Shown one piece after another: positions 8,111 to 15,171 of a DNA stretch of 20,672 nt. The position numbers were made by a program, and so were the translations under genes. Location: IMG/VR virus record IMGVR_UViG_3300042465_001737, positions 1 to 20,672 of that record; one strand, 5' to 3'. The DNA is from a virus. Under the pieces are notes generated by a model. It did not search any database. It had not been told where the DNA came from and was given only the letters and a program-made list of their open reading frames with translations. How positions within the stretch are numbered: position 1 is the stretch's first letter; every line of letters begins with the position of its first letter.

Positions 8111-9050
8111 GTGTGGTCTCCAACCATTCAATGAGGCGGCCAAAGCCTTGGGCATAGCCAGTGTTTTCCATGTGTCCGTATCGTTCCCAGAACTTTGCAT
8201 TGCTGCAATCTCGGGATAACACGCCGCTGGGCTTGTCTGTCGTGTAAGTGTAAGCCGGATCGATGCTAACAATTTGAGCGCACAATTCAGCAACTTCACG
8301 CACACTCACCGCGCCTTGAAAACCAATGTTTGTTGGGCCAATGTTTTCAGAATCCATTGTCAAGGCTTCAATCTTTGCAAGGGCGTCATCAATCCACAGG
8401 TAAGAACGCAGCTGCTCACCGTTGCCCCAAATCTCAACGTGACCTGTCTCGCGTGCCGCCAACATCTTGGTGGCAATCGCGGTGGGGAACTTCATGCGCT
8501 CACCTGCGTGAGTCTGGCCGGTGCCATAGATAGTGTGCAAAATTCCAACTCGAACATCAATGGGCGCGTGCTGACCTAACAACGTGAGCATGAGTTTCGC
8601 CCTGCCATACATTTGATCCGCTGGGCCGTACTCCAATAAACCCTCATGCAGTTGCGGTGGTGACCCTGGCTCCATCTGCATCGTGGTCGGATACGCGCAG
8701 GCACTACTTGCCACGAAAGTGCGCGACACATCAGCATTGATGCACGCTTCCAACACGTTGCTGTCAATGCGCATGTTGACAACGTAAGGCCAAAAGTCGT
8801 GTGCGTGAAAGTAGCCAACGCCGCCGTGGTCGGCAGCCAAGTGGTAGACAACTTCAATGCCGGAAAGATTGGGTTGATATTTGTCGAGGGCGACAAGCTG
8901 AACGCGCTGTGCTTTGTTCCAGTTGCTCAGGCGCTGCGGATCTCGCGGGATGTTGCGCGCAATAGCCATGACATTGTGGCCACGGTCGGCCAAGTAACCC
9001 ACCATGCTTGACCCAATGAAGCCACCGGCGCCGGTGACTGCTATGTCCAC
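8097..9050 (-). CDS. NAD-dependent sugar epimerase, GDP-mannose 3,5-epimerase-like
   Basis: A 317-residue extended short-chain dehydrogenase. It has a Rossmann motif GAGGFIG (residues 7-13). It also has VVYHLAADHGGVGYF, ASSACAYP with the Ser/Cys of the active site, the catalytic YxxxK (MYGRAKLM), and EIWGNGEQLRSYLWIDD. These blocks line up with those of plant GDP-mannose 3,5-epimerase (LAADMGGMGF, ASSACIYP, MWGDGLQTRSFTFID). The cysteine of SSAC is one of that enzyme's acid/base residues. The likely reaction converts GDP-mannose to GDP-L-galactose or GDP-gulose, feeding the adjacent glycosyltransferases. GDP-fucose synthase or another epimerase/dehydratase is possible. The start is GTG 9050, overlapping the previous gene by 10 bases. 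Confidence 0.88.
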   Translation of the reverse strand: MDIAVTGAGGFIGSSMVGYLADRGHNVMAIARNIPRDPQRLSNWNKAQRVQLVALDKYQPNLSGIEVVYHLAADHGGVGYFHAHDFWPYVVNMRIDSNVLEACINADVSRTFVASSACAYPTTMQMEPGSPPQLHEGLLEYGPADQMYGRAKLMLTLLGQHAPIDVRVGILHTIYGTGQTHAGERMKFPTAIATKMLAARETGHVEIWGNGEQLRSYLWIDDALAKIEALTMDSENIGPTNIGFQGAVSVREVAELCAQIVSIDPAYTYTTDKPSGVLSRDCSNAKFWERYGHMENTGYAQGFGRLIEWLETTHGNN

Positions 9051-9685
9051 AAGTGTGACCTATTTGTGAACAACGCCTGATCTTGATTCAAATACAACGA
9101 ACCTTTGTTGTAAGTATCATCCATGTTTGCCAAGCCCCAAACCCAATGCAGGTGTTCAACTTTTGAGTCAAGGCAAGCGCGGAACTGACCTCGGAACTTG
9201 GCAGTTGCCACGGCCTCGGTGTCGCAATAGTTGTGCGTGTAGCCCTCATGCAATAAGGGCGCGCTGTTGTCAATGGTGCCACGTTCGGCATATTCACGGG
9301 TCACCAAGTAATGCGTGGCGTGACTACCTGCTAGCACGTCATGGTTGTGCAGGTCATTCGTCCCAACAAGGCCGTAATTCTTAGCGATCTCCAACAATGG
9401 CACATGCCAGTCATTGTGAAAATGTAGGTCGTCAGAGGCCACAAATAAGTGCTCGTGCGTGGTCTCGTCAACGGCGGTGTTGATTGCGCCAGAGTATGAC
9501 GGACTGCGCTTGTTAATGATGTAGGTGCGCTGTATCGCTTCGATGGCTTCGCGGGTAGGTGTGTCGTGTTCCTCAACAATAAAAATGGGGTCAATCAAGT
9601 TGCGCGGCGCCGTAGGCTCAAGGTCATCAATGACCCGTTTAATGTTGTGTGCTCGGCCCAGTGTCGGAATCAGCACCGCAATCAT
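9041..9685 (-). CDS. GT-A type glycosyltransferase (family 2-like)
   Basis: A 214-residue enzyme starting MIAVLIPTLGRAHNIKRVID, the classic N-terminal nucleotide-binding strand of GT-A enzymes. It carries ASDDLHF, the acidic metal/nucleotide-sugar motif, at roughly residues 82-88. A His/Asp-rich acceptor region follows (GTNDLHNHDVLAGSHATHYL), and then EHLHWVWGLA. It should transfer a sugar from a nucleotide donor to a protein or glycan; the acceptor cannot be read from the sequence. It lacks membrane segments, so it acts in the cytoplasm. ATG 9685 overlaps the preceding stop as ATGA. The frame extends 7 codons further but without need. It is short for the family, close to a catalytic domain alone. 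Confidence 0.8.
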   Translation of the reverse strand: MIAVLIPTLGRAHNIKRVIDDLEPTAPRNLIDPIFIVEEHDTPTREAIEAIQRTYIINKRSPSYSGAINTAVDETTHEHLFVASDDLHFHNDWHVPLLEIAKNYGLVGTNDLHNHDVLAGSHATHYLVTREYAERGTIDNSAPLLHEGYTHNYCDTEAVATAKFRGQFRACLDSKVEHLHWVWGLANMDDTYNKGSLYLNQDQALFTNRSHLWT

Positions 9686-10452
9686 GGCAACGCCACCTGC
9701 CACCAAGTCTGCGCCGCTGTTGACACCATCTCAGACAATCGGCCAGCATCCTGCCAACCGTCCACGCTCGTAATCCCAACTCGGTCATTGGTGATGCACT
9801 CGCACCCAGACAGAACCGCTTCAATGGTGGCGCGTGACTCAGACTCAAAACCAAGCGGCAAGTGGACAAACCACCTAGCCACCGCCAGCGAGTCCAACAC
9901 TTCATTGCGTGGCGCGTTAGTCAACATTTTCAATTTGATGTTGTTCTCACTTGCCCACATCCGCGCCGCCAATGGGCCTTTCAAATCGTGCAACCTTTGC
10001 GCCCATACCGCGTGATCTTGCTTAGTCTCAATCCGGCACTCGGTTGGATTCATTGGTGACAGCACCAACTCGACACGTTTCGGCTGCGTCCATTGGCGTT
10101 CAATCGCCTCATGTGCTGGCGTGTGCAAAATCAATACCTTCGCCGCATTGATCAACTGGCGCCGTGCCTCGTTGCGGGGTTGCTGATGGTGTAAGAACAC
10201 TGTCGGCTTCATATCCGCTAGGCGCGTCATTGCTTCATCAGGCAGCAAGTCAGTGCCAGTCACAATGATGTGGTCGGCGCTCAGCGCCCTCTCCCACTCC
10301 CATGCAGGCACAAGGTCAACATCTAACGGCGCAGCTTCCAACAATGTGGCGTCAGTCATCTCAGCGCCGCCGACATACTTACCAGGCAAGTGCGCAGGGT
10401 TAGCGCTGTCGGTGTCACGGGGTAGGTGATGCGTTACCCACGCAACGCTCAT
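9682..10452 (-). CDS. GT-B type glycosyltransferase, divergent
   Basis: A 256-residue protein, MSVAWVTHHLPRDTDSANPA at the start, with GGAEMTD, a helical centre and HHQQPRNEARRQLI. The C-terminal half has FVHLPLGFESESRATIEAVL and SGCECITND. The two glutamates spaced E-x7-E, followed by a small-residue turn, are the nucleotide-sugar phosphate motif of GT-B retaining transferases (GT4-like). The N-terminal Rossmann half is short, so the enzyme is compact and divergent. ATG 10452 overlaps the previous stop as ATGA. An upstream in-frame ATG at 10494 lies inside the previous gene and was rejected. It is the second transferase of the cassette and probably extends the same glycan. Confidence 0.72.
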   Translation of the reverse strand: MSVAWVTHHLPRDTDSANPAHLPGKYVGGAEMTDATLLEAAPLDVDLVPAWEWERALSADHIIVTGTDLLPDEAMTRLADMKPTVFLHHQQPRNEARRQLINAAKVLILHTPAHEAIERQWTQPKRVELVLSPMNPTECRIETKQDHAVWAQRLHDLKGPLAARMWASENNIKLKMLTNAPRNEVLDSLAVARWFVHLPLGFESESRATIEAVLSGCECITNDRVGITSVDGWQDAGRLSEMVSTAAQTWWQVALP

Positions 10453-11633
10453 GCTGCCAGCATTTTCAGATATGGTTTCCAATACTTTTTCCACACCCTG
10501 TCAGCGTCATATTCAAGGGCGTGTTTGCGTGCCTTGTCGCTGCGTCCCTTGCCGCGTTTGTATGCGGCCTCAAGGCCGTCAACAATGCTGGGGATGTTCG
10601 GAGTGGCAAACCATGACAGTTGTGTGCCGTCCCAGAATGGCTGATTCTCTGTCAACCAACCGTCACCGAGTAACTCAGGTGATGCACTGAAGTCATTAGC
10701 GATTGCCACGGTGCCACAGGCTTGCGCTTCCAACAGGGTCAAACCGAATCCCTCGCCCATGGTGCTGGCAAGTAGTACATCGGTGCCGTTGAATAGTGCA
10801 GCCATTGCCTCACTCGGGATACCGTTGTGCATGGCATGTTGGCTGACAAATTTGTAATTGTCGCCATCTTGCAATCCGCAAGCCTTCAACAGAAAGTCAA
10901 GTGCCAGACCGCCGTGGTTGCCGAATCGCTCGGTGTGCAGGTATAACCTAACGTCAGGCTTGTCTTGAGCAAAGATTGAGAACGCCAAAATGTTTTCAGC
11001 CCAGCTCTTGCGGTGGATACCACCGGCGCCGCTGGCTTTATTGGCGTTAATGATTGACACGACAAACAAACTGTCAGGGTCATCATGTTTGAAGTTCATC
11101 AACTCGCGGCCAGTCTGACCTTCATAGGTTGCACCTGGTGTGTACATCTTGGTGTCAATTGCCATGGGGATATAGATGCACTCCAAGCCGGCGCGCTGCA
11201 TTTGATCCAGTCCAAACTTGGTCACCGCAATCGGCGTGAAGTTTGGGCGTTGCAAGACTTCCAAAACTTTGGGAGGTAGTGGCTGATGGTCAACCATTGT
11301 CCACACACTCGTGGGCACGTCTTTCCACATTGCCTCAGGCATTGTCCACGCATCAAACAGACAGACAACGTGGGCAGGTAGGTCAGGGTTTTCGCGTTTC
11401 CATTGTGCAAAGTTTGCACGCACGGTGTCATTGGAATAAGCCTCAATGCCCATTGGAAATATGGGAATGTCATTCCACTCTGTGCGCATACCTTGCAAGC
11501 CATAATTGGAATTGACGGCAATGGCGTGGCCGTCTCGTTTCATACGCTCAACAACTTGCGCCGTTTGCGTACCGTAGCCAGTACCGCACCACGGTGCATT
11601 GCTGTGCCACAACATAGCCATTGGATTATTCAC
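10449..11633 (-). CDS. GT-B glycosyltransferase (GT4-like)
   Basis: About 394 residues from GTG 11633. The N-terminal domain begins MAMLWHSNAPWCGTGYGTQT, with the glycine-rich turn that follows strand 1 in GT-B enzymes. The linker IPMAIDTKMYTP matches the usual 'P.GvDt..F.P' hinge. The C-terminal domain has RKSWAENILAFSIF and GEGFGLTLLEAQACGT, the E-x7-E motif, at roughly residues 294-302 of this start. It is a soluble retaining transferase of standard length. Start choice: the frame runs to 11711, but those codons cross a 10-bp hairpin. GTG 11633 has GGAG 6 bases upstream, and the enzyme core begins just after it. ATG 11645 is an alternative. Confidence 0.82.
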   Translation of the reverse strand: MNNPMAMLWHSNAPWCGTGYGTQTAQVVERMKRDGHAIAVNSNYGLQGMRTEWNDIPIFPMGIEAYSNDTVRANFAQWKRENPDLPAHVVCLFDAWTMPEAMWKDVPTSVWTMVDHQPLPPKVLEVLQRPNFTPIAVTKFGLDQMQRAGLECIYIPMAIDTKMYTPGATYEGQTGRELMNFKHDDPDSLFVVSIINANKASGAGGIHRKSWAENILAFSIFAQDKPDVRLYLHTERFGNHGGLALDFLLKACGLQDGDNYKFVSQHAMHNGIPSEAMAALFNGTDVLLASTMGEGFGLTLLEAQACGTVAIANDFSASPELLGDGWLTENQPFWDGTQLSWFATPNIPSIVDGLEAAYKRGKGRSDKARKHALEYDADRVWKKYWKPYLKMLAA

Positions 11634-11676
11634 AGGGATCTCCATTCGCAGGTTGCGCAGGATTTGCAGGGGTGAA

Positions 11677-11713
11677 GTGTGGGAGGCCAGTCCTGCGCCC
11701 CGACCTCCCACAC
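11677..11713 (-). terminator. Hairpin after the capsid gene (attenuator-like)
   Basis: GTGTGGGAGG at 11677-11686 pairs perfectly with CCTCCCACAC at 11704-11713, a 10-bp GC-rich stem with a 17-base loop. It lies 23 bases after the capsid stop, ahead of the glycosyltransferase start. On the transcript it is followed by TTCACCCC, not a U-run, so it is not a standard intrinsic terminator. It may be a partial terminator or an mRNA-stabilising hairpin protecting the capsid message. Confidence 0.55.
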
Positions 11714-11736
11714 ACCTAACTCATTGGTGCTACCTA

Positions 11737-12939
11737 CTAGGAGGCGCCACCAATGAAGTACTTCACGGCATCGCTGCCGCCGCCACCAAGGTCACCATCA
11801 AGGCGAATGGTTGCGCGCCACGCAATTTGATCCGAGAGGAAGAACGCTTCATCTGAGCGAACCACTTCAATGCCACCCACACTGCGTGTGATGTATGCGC
11901 CGATGTCACCGAACAGAACAGACTTGACGCCTGTTCCTGCGCTGGCAACATATGGGTTTTCTCTGACCGGATATCCGAGCAACGAGCCAACCATGCCTTC
12001 AGCGGCATACGTCTGGAATAGGTAGCCCTCGGCACCCTTGAGCTGGCGAACGCTGCCCATGGTTGCGCGTGACATCATCCAACCGGCACCTGGCTGAGCC
12101 GCGTACAGCGAATCAACCGAGTGCATTAGGCTGATCAAGTTGTCAGCGGTGAAGGCACCTGTTACGCCAGTGCCACCAGTGACGCCTGAACCTGCGGCAA
12201 CGCTAATTCCGCGAGGCTGCACCGTTCCGGTTCCGAGAGTCAACAGTGAGTTGGCTGCGGTTCCGAGTGCAACACCGATCTGTGCGCCAAGGAAAGCTTG
12301 CAAGTCAATGCCGGAATCCTCAACGAGTTCACGAGATGCCACAACGAGCGTGCCGATCTTGTGTGAACGCAGTGTCAAGTTGCTGAACGTTGGGTCAGAG
12401 ACTGCAAAGGTTGCACCTTCAGCGACTGCGGTACCAGCGGGACGTGTTGACTCAACAGGCACCTTGATGTCGTTGCCACTGTTGGTGTTCAACAGGTTAA
12501 CAACTGAACCATCGAGCATGGGGCCGGTGGTGAGCAACTTAGCCTGAACGGTGGCCAAAAACCCTTGTGGTACTAATTCTGGGCCTTTTGTTGCCGTTCC
12601 TTCAGCAAGTGCGCGCTGTTCAAACTTGTATGAACGAATTTCGCCACGAGCCATTGCGCGCAGGATGTCTGAATCACTGCGAGTGTCTGACTTGATAGCA
12701 TCGGTGCGAACCTCTGGCGCAAAGGACATTGCCTCTGCAACTTTGGCGTCACGTTGTTCGGATGACCGAACTTCATTGATGTGGTCTTGACGGTTGTCCA
12801 TTTCTTTGTTGAGTGCGTCCCATGCGGTACGTTCCTCAACGGACAGTTCACGCTTCTCTGCCTCTGCGCGCTCAAGGTATGCGCGTGCAGAATACAGGTC
12901 TTTATTCTGGGCTTCAATAAGCCGCTCAAGGTAAGACAT
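11737..12939 (-). CDS. Major capsid protein, HK97 fold
   Basis: A 400-residue capsid precursor. Residues 1-60 are charged and helical (SYLERLIEAQNKDLYSARAY...EKRELSVEER), the delta domain that acts as internal scaffold and is removed by the prohead protease. The mature part probably starts near residue 100-115. It contains VNLLNTNSGNDIKVPVEST, the FSNLTLRSHKIGTLVVASRE block with the long spine helix (LVEDSGIDLQAFLGAQIGVAL), and the P-domain ending. All are typical of phage HK97-family capsid proteins. The ATG has AGGAG 5 bases upstream, a strong site suited to the most abundant product. It is preceded by a structured non-coding stretch and followed by a hairpin. Confidence 0.93.
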   Translation of the reverse strand: MSYLERLIEAQNKDLYSARAYLERAEAEKRELSVEERTAWDALNKEMDNRQDHINEVRSSEQRDAKVAEAMSFAPEVRTDAIKSDTRSDSDILRAMARGEIRSYKFEQRALAEGTATKGPELVPQGFLATVQAKLLTTGPMLDGSVVNLLNTNSGNDIKVPVESTRPAGTAVAEGATFAVSDPTFSNLTLRSHKIGTLVVASRELVEDSGIDLQAFLGAQIGVALGTAANSLLTLGTGTVQPRGISVAAGSGVTGGTGVTGAFTADNLISLMHSVDSLYAAQPGAGWMMSRATMGSVRQLKGAEGYLFQTYAAEGMVGSLLGYPVRENPYVASAGTGVKSVLFGDIGAYITRSVGGIEVVRSDEAFFLSDQIAWRATIRLDGDLGGGGSDAVKYFIGGAS

Positions 12940-12944
12940 GTTTC

Positions 12945-12985
12945 TCCTATGTGTATTTGATTAAGTCGCAGGAATGACAAGGGCG
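12945..12985 (-). promoter_or_regulatory. Candidate weak promoter and ribosome site of the capsid gene
   Basis: On the minus strand a TTGTCA-like -35 box at about 12980-12975 is followed 19 bases later by TACACA (about 12955-12950), then the AGGAG ribosome site and the capsid ATG. The spacing is longer than ideal. It could give the capsid extra transcription in addition to read-through. This rests on box similarity only. Confidence 0.22.
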
Positions 12986-13102
12986 CGGCTCCGCTACCCA
13001 AATGGCGCTGGTCGGCTCCGACCTTGCGCACAGTGCAGTGCTGGGAATTGCACCCAGTTGCCTGACAGTTTCAATGTGTGGTCAGGGCTTTCTATTCACT
13101 GC
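12981..13102 (-). ncRNA. Structured intergenic RNA element before the capsid gene
   Basis: The 169 bases between the protease and capsid genes hold no credible gene but are packed with pairing. In transcript order: a three-way junction closed by CACTGC 13097-13102 with GCAGTG 13035-13040. It encloses one hairpin CCTGAC 13061-13066/GTCAGG 13081-13086 and a second, CTGGG 13041-13045/CCCAG 13053-13057 with a 7-base loop. Next is a hairpin at 13005-13029 (GCGC, GGTCG, GCTC loop, CGACC, GCGC). Last is a hairpin at 12981-12999. All these pairs are Watson-Crick. It may act as an mRNA leader, an RNase III processing site or a small RNA. No known family is recognised. Confidence 0.5.
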
Positions 13103-13108
13103 GATAAA

Positions 13109-13822
13109 TCAGATGTTGAGTTGCTTTGCAATCAAATCCAATTTGTTCATCAAAATCCCCATCGGCACATTAGCCTCAGCGGGGACTTCATCAATCTTGC
13201 CGGCGGCGCTATCAACGACAGTGCGCAGCAAACTTGCCTGATCGTCTGACAACTCACCAAGTTCCAACGCAGCAATAGCGTCAGTGAGTGCATCAAAGTC
13301 GGTTGACGTGCGGTGCGCAATGAGTCGTAAGTTGCGAACGCTTGCTGTTGTTGCAGGGTACGCAGCGGTCGAAGTGACAACCGATACCTCATGTATTCGC
13401 ACTTCCTGCAATGTACGTTCGGCACCGTTGTCACTCCACGAATCACGCACGGTGGAAAAACCGAATGACATTGTATTGACCGTTCCGTTTTGAATCAGCA
13501 CTCGAAGGTCATTTGCATAAGTAACATTTGGCAAATCTGCCTCAACATATAAACCGTCAGGACGATCCTCAAGGCGCAAGGTCTTTGACCGAGTTGACGC
13601 CAGCACATGCAAATCAGAATGATTGACAAACATCTTGATGTCATTGCGTGACTTGAGTGACCGCGTAAAAGCACCAGGGGCGATTCTTTCAACGAATGGC
13701 AAGGGCAAAGACGGAGAATCGTATCGGGCTGCATATCCCATGAAGGTCATGCCGTCACCGGTTGTGGCTGCGCGCAGCTCCAAAGGCTCCGTGTCAATTG
13801 TTCTGATCTCTAGGTCACTCAT
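13109..13822 (-). CDS. Prohead protease alone, from internal start
   Basis: In-frame ATG 13822 begins MSDLEIRTIDTEPLELRA, where most stand-alone HK97-type proteases begin. It is preceded by AAGGAAGG at about 8 bases, a stronger ribosome site than that of the full-length protein. The product would be 237 residues, the normal size for the S78 protease, with His68, Ser119 and Glu145 as the catalytic set. Both products may be made from one message, the long one as a minor head component. Alternatively the long form is the only product and the site is chance. This is an inference from sequence only. Confidence 0.6.
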   Translation of the reverse strand: MSDLEIRTIDTEPLELRAATTGDGMTFMGYAARYDSPSLPLPFVERIAPGAFTRSLKSRNDIKMFVNHSDLHVLASTRSKTLRLEDRPDGLYVEADLPNVTYANDLRVLIQNGTVNTMSFGFSTVRDSWSDNGAERTLQEVRIHEVSVVTSTAAYPATTASVRNLRLIAHRTSTDFDALTDAIAALELGELSDDQASLLRTVVDSAAGKIDEVPAEANVPMGILMNKLDLIAKQLNI

Positions 13823-14908
13823 TGTTGTCCTTCCTTGCAAACGGTTTGATTCACGTTCCAAAAACCTGATTGCAGGCTGTGGGTTTAGTGGGTTGATTCC
13901 CCACAAGTAATGCGCCACCGCTCCGGCACCGGGCCAGTCAGGGTGGTCAGGGTCGTTGTTTTTTGGTGCTCGTAAGTCAACGGCGTGACGCTGTGACCAT
14001 GCAAACGCTCTGATGATCTTGTCATCACTGATGTTGCCGTCAGCCATTTCACGCGCTTCCCGAACAGTCTTGTCGGTTACACCGTCACCGGCAAAACCTT
14101 CACGGCGTAACTCAAGACCACGCGCTGCCGCTTCTTGCATGTAGTTTGGCGGTGTTGCCCGTGTCTCAACAATCGCTGGCGCTGTTCTCTTGGTGCTGCG
14201 TGGATGATCCGCTGGCAGCAAATCATTGTCTGTGATGTATGCAGAATTTTGTGGACGGCCAACGCGCAACAAATACAGGAAAGCGTTGACCCTAGCCATT
14301 GACCATGCAGCTCGGGAAACGCCGGGGCGGTGACTGGTGCTGTAAGCGCCAGAACCACGGCGATAAACAGCGAGCAACGTGCCGATTCTTGCCCGCGTCC
14401 AACTAGGCCGGTCTCGCGCAGTCATTGCGTCATTGTGTTCAGTGACTTTGTTTTCCAATGCGGTGCGTGTTGCTTCACTGACTTCAATGTCACCGCCAGT
14501 TCCTGCGGCGCTGCCCGGCTCGTTTTCATCGCTGCCCGTTATCTGGTCAGATGGTGGCGCCGGCGCGCGCTCTTCAACATCAGGCTGCCACGCATTGCAG
14601 TAGTAGGCGCCGTTGACGTATTCATCCCAGCGGGTGCAGAACGCTTTGTCACCTTGAATGTTTGTCTCATCATAGAAAAAGCAATTGCCACAGGCGCGAC
14701 CGTCAGGAACGTCAAGTGCCAACGCTGGCCGGTAATTCTCTGGCAGTGCGCGTTCGCCACCGGGCTCCATGTCCTCGGCAATACTGACAGCGACCATTTG
14801 CGCAATCGCTTCAGCCTTGCTTTCATGGCAACCGATTACTTCACCGTCATCTTTGATGGTTGCCCAGCCGCTGCAATCTGCCGCCTTGTCGGTGATGAAA
14901 TATGGCAT
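13109..14908 (-). CDS. Multidomain head protein with C-terminal prohead protease
   Basis: 599 residues from ATG 14908, which shares a base with the preceding stop (TGATG). Residues 1-45: DCSGWATIKDDGEVIGCHES, a small phage-head domain. Residues 71-107: four cysteines (C73, C76, C91, C104) ending YYCNAW, spaced much as in high-potential iron-sulfur proteins. Residues about 150-230: VYRRGSGAYSTSHRPGVSRA, WSMARVNAFL and DNDLLPADHP. Residues about 240-360: NYMQEAAARGLELRREGF...FAWSQRHAVD...GAVAHYLWG. Residues 363-599: S78/HK97 prohead protease, with catalytic His in MFVNHSD, Ser in MSFGF and Glu in HEVSVV, in the known order. It removes the capsid delta domain. The N-terminal modules occur in other phage head proteins but lack known roles. 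TTG 14929 is a less likely start. Confidence 0.85.
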   Translation of the reverse strand: MPYFITDKAADCSGWATIKDDGEVIGCHESKAEAIAQMVAVSIAEDMEPGGERALPENYRPALALDVPDGRACGNCFFYDETNIQGDKAFCTRWDEYVNGAYYCNAWQPDVEERAPAPPSDQITGSDENEPGSAAGTGGDIEVSEATRTALENKVTEHNDAMTARDRPSWTRARIGTLLAVYRRGSGAYSTSHRPGVSRAAWSMARVNAFLYLLRVGRPQNSAYITDNDLLPADHPRSTKRTAPAIVETRATPPNYMQEAAARGLELRREGFAGDGVTDKTVREAREMADGNISDDKIIRAFAWSQRHAVDLRAPKNNDPDHPDWPGAGAVAHYLWGINPLNPQPAIRFLERESNRLQGRTTMSDLEIRTIDTEPLELRAATTGDGMTFMGYAARYDSPSLPLPFVERIAPGAFTRSLKSRNDIKMFVNHSDLHVLASTRSKTLRLEDRPDGLYVEADLPNVTYANDLRVLIQNGTVNTMSFGFSTVRDSWSDNGAERTLQEVRIHEVSVVTSTAAYPATTASVRNLRLIAHRTSTDFDALTDAIAALELGELSDDQASLLRTVVDSAAGKIDEVPAEANVPMGILMNKLDLIAKQLNI

Positions 14909-15171
14909 CAGACCGTCTGCCTTAACCAACTTATAACGTGGTCACCGCTTGCACTTATTGCATAAAGGGCTTCACCAGGATTAAGTGTGAATTGAAGTGT
15001 CTCCTCTTTCAACAATTTCAAGCCAGTAGTTGTGGAAACACCAGTGCCGCCAAGATATATAACCTTGGTGTTGTCATTGTTGTGAACTGTCAAATAGATT
15101 GGGTTAACACTTGACCCATCAATCTGCACGGGGGTGGCTGTTCCAACAGTCGCTTGTCCGCTTGTAATCAC
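14908..15171 (-). CDS. Small beta-rich virion protein
   Basis: An 87-residue protein with no membrane segment. It reads MITSGQATVGTATPVQIDGS, VNPIYLTVHNNDNTKVIYLG, then GVSTTTGLKLLKEETLQFTL and ISASGDHVISWLRQTV. I know this arrangement (HNNDNTK...YLGG...TLNPGE.LYA.S..) from small phage proteins near head and fibre genes. They are predicted beta-sandwiches, perhaps decoration or fibre base subunits. No direct function is known to me. The GTG start at 15171 overlaps the previous stop (GTGA) and has GGAG 5 bases upstream, so it is a real, coupled gene. Confidence 0.72.
   Translation of the reverse strand: MITSGQATVGTATPVQIDGSSVNPIYLTVHNNDNTKVIYLGGTGVSTTTGLKLLKEETLQFTLNPGEALYAISASGDHVISWLRQTV

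Noticed and set aside
8111-8305. N-terminal extension of the connector
   Set aside because: It lies fully inside the epimerase gene and precedes the conserved start at 8110, which has GGAG.
11634-11711. Upstream start of the first glycosyltransferase
   Set aside because: It crosses the 10-bp hairpin and has no Shine-Dalgarno. GTG 11633 has GGAG, and the enzyme core begins there.
13035-13102. tRNA-like fold with a T-arm-like hairpin (CTGGG, 7-base loop, CCCAG)
   Set aside because: There is no anticodon arm of 5 pairs and 7-base loop, no D-arm, no proper T-loop (G at the position of U55) and no CCA context. It is kept as an unassigned structured RNA.
13035-13102. Hammerhead-type self-cleaving ribozyme, because of the three-way junction
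   Set aside because: The required CUGANGA and GAAA core segments are not at the junction on either strand.
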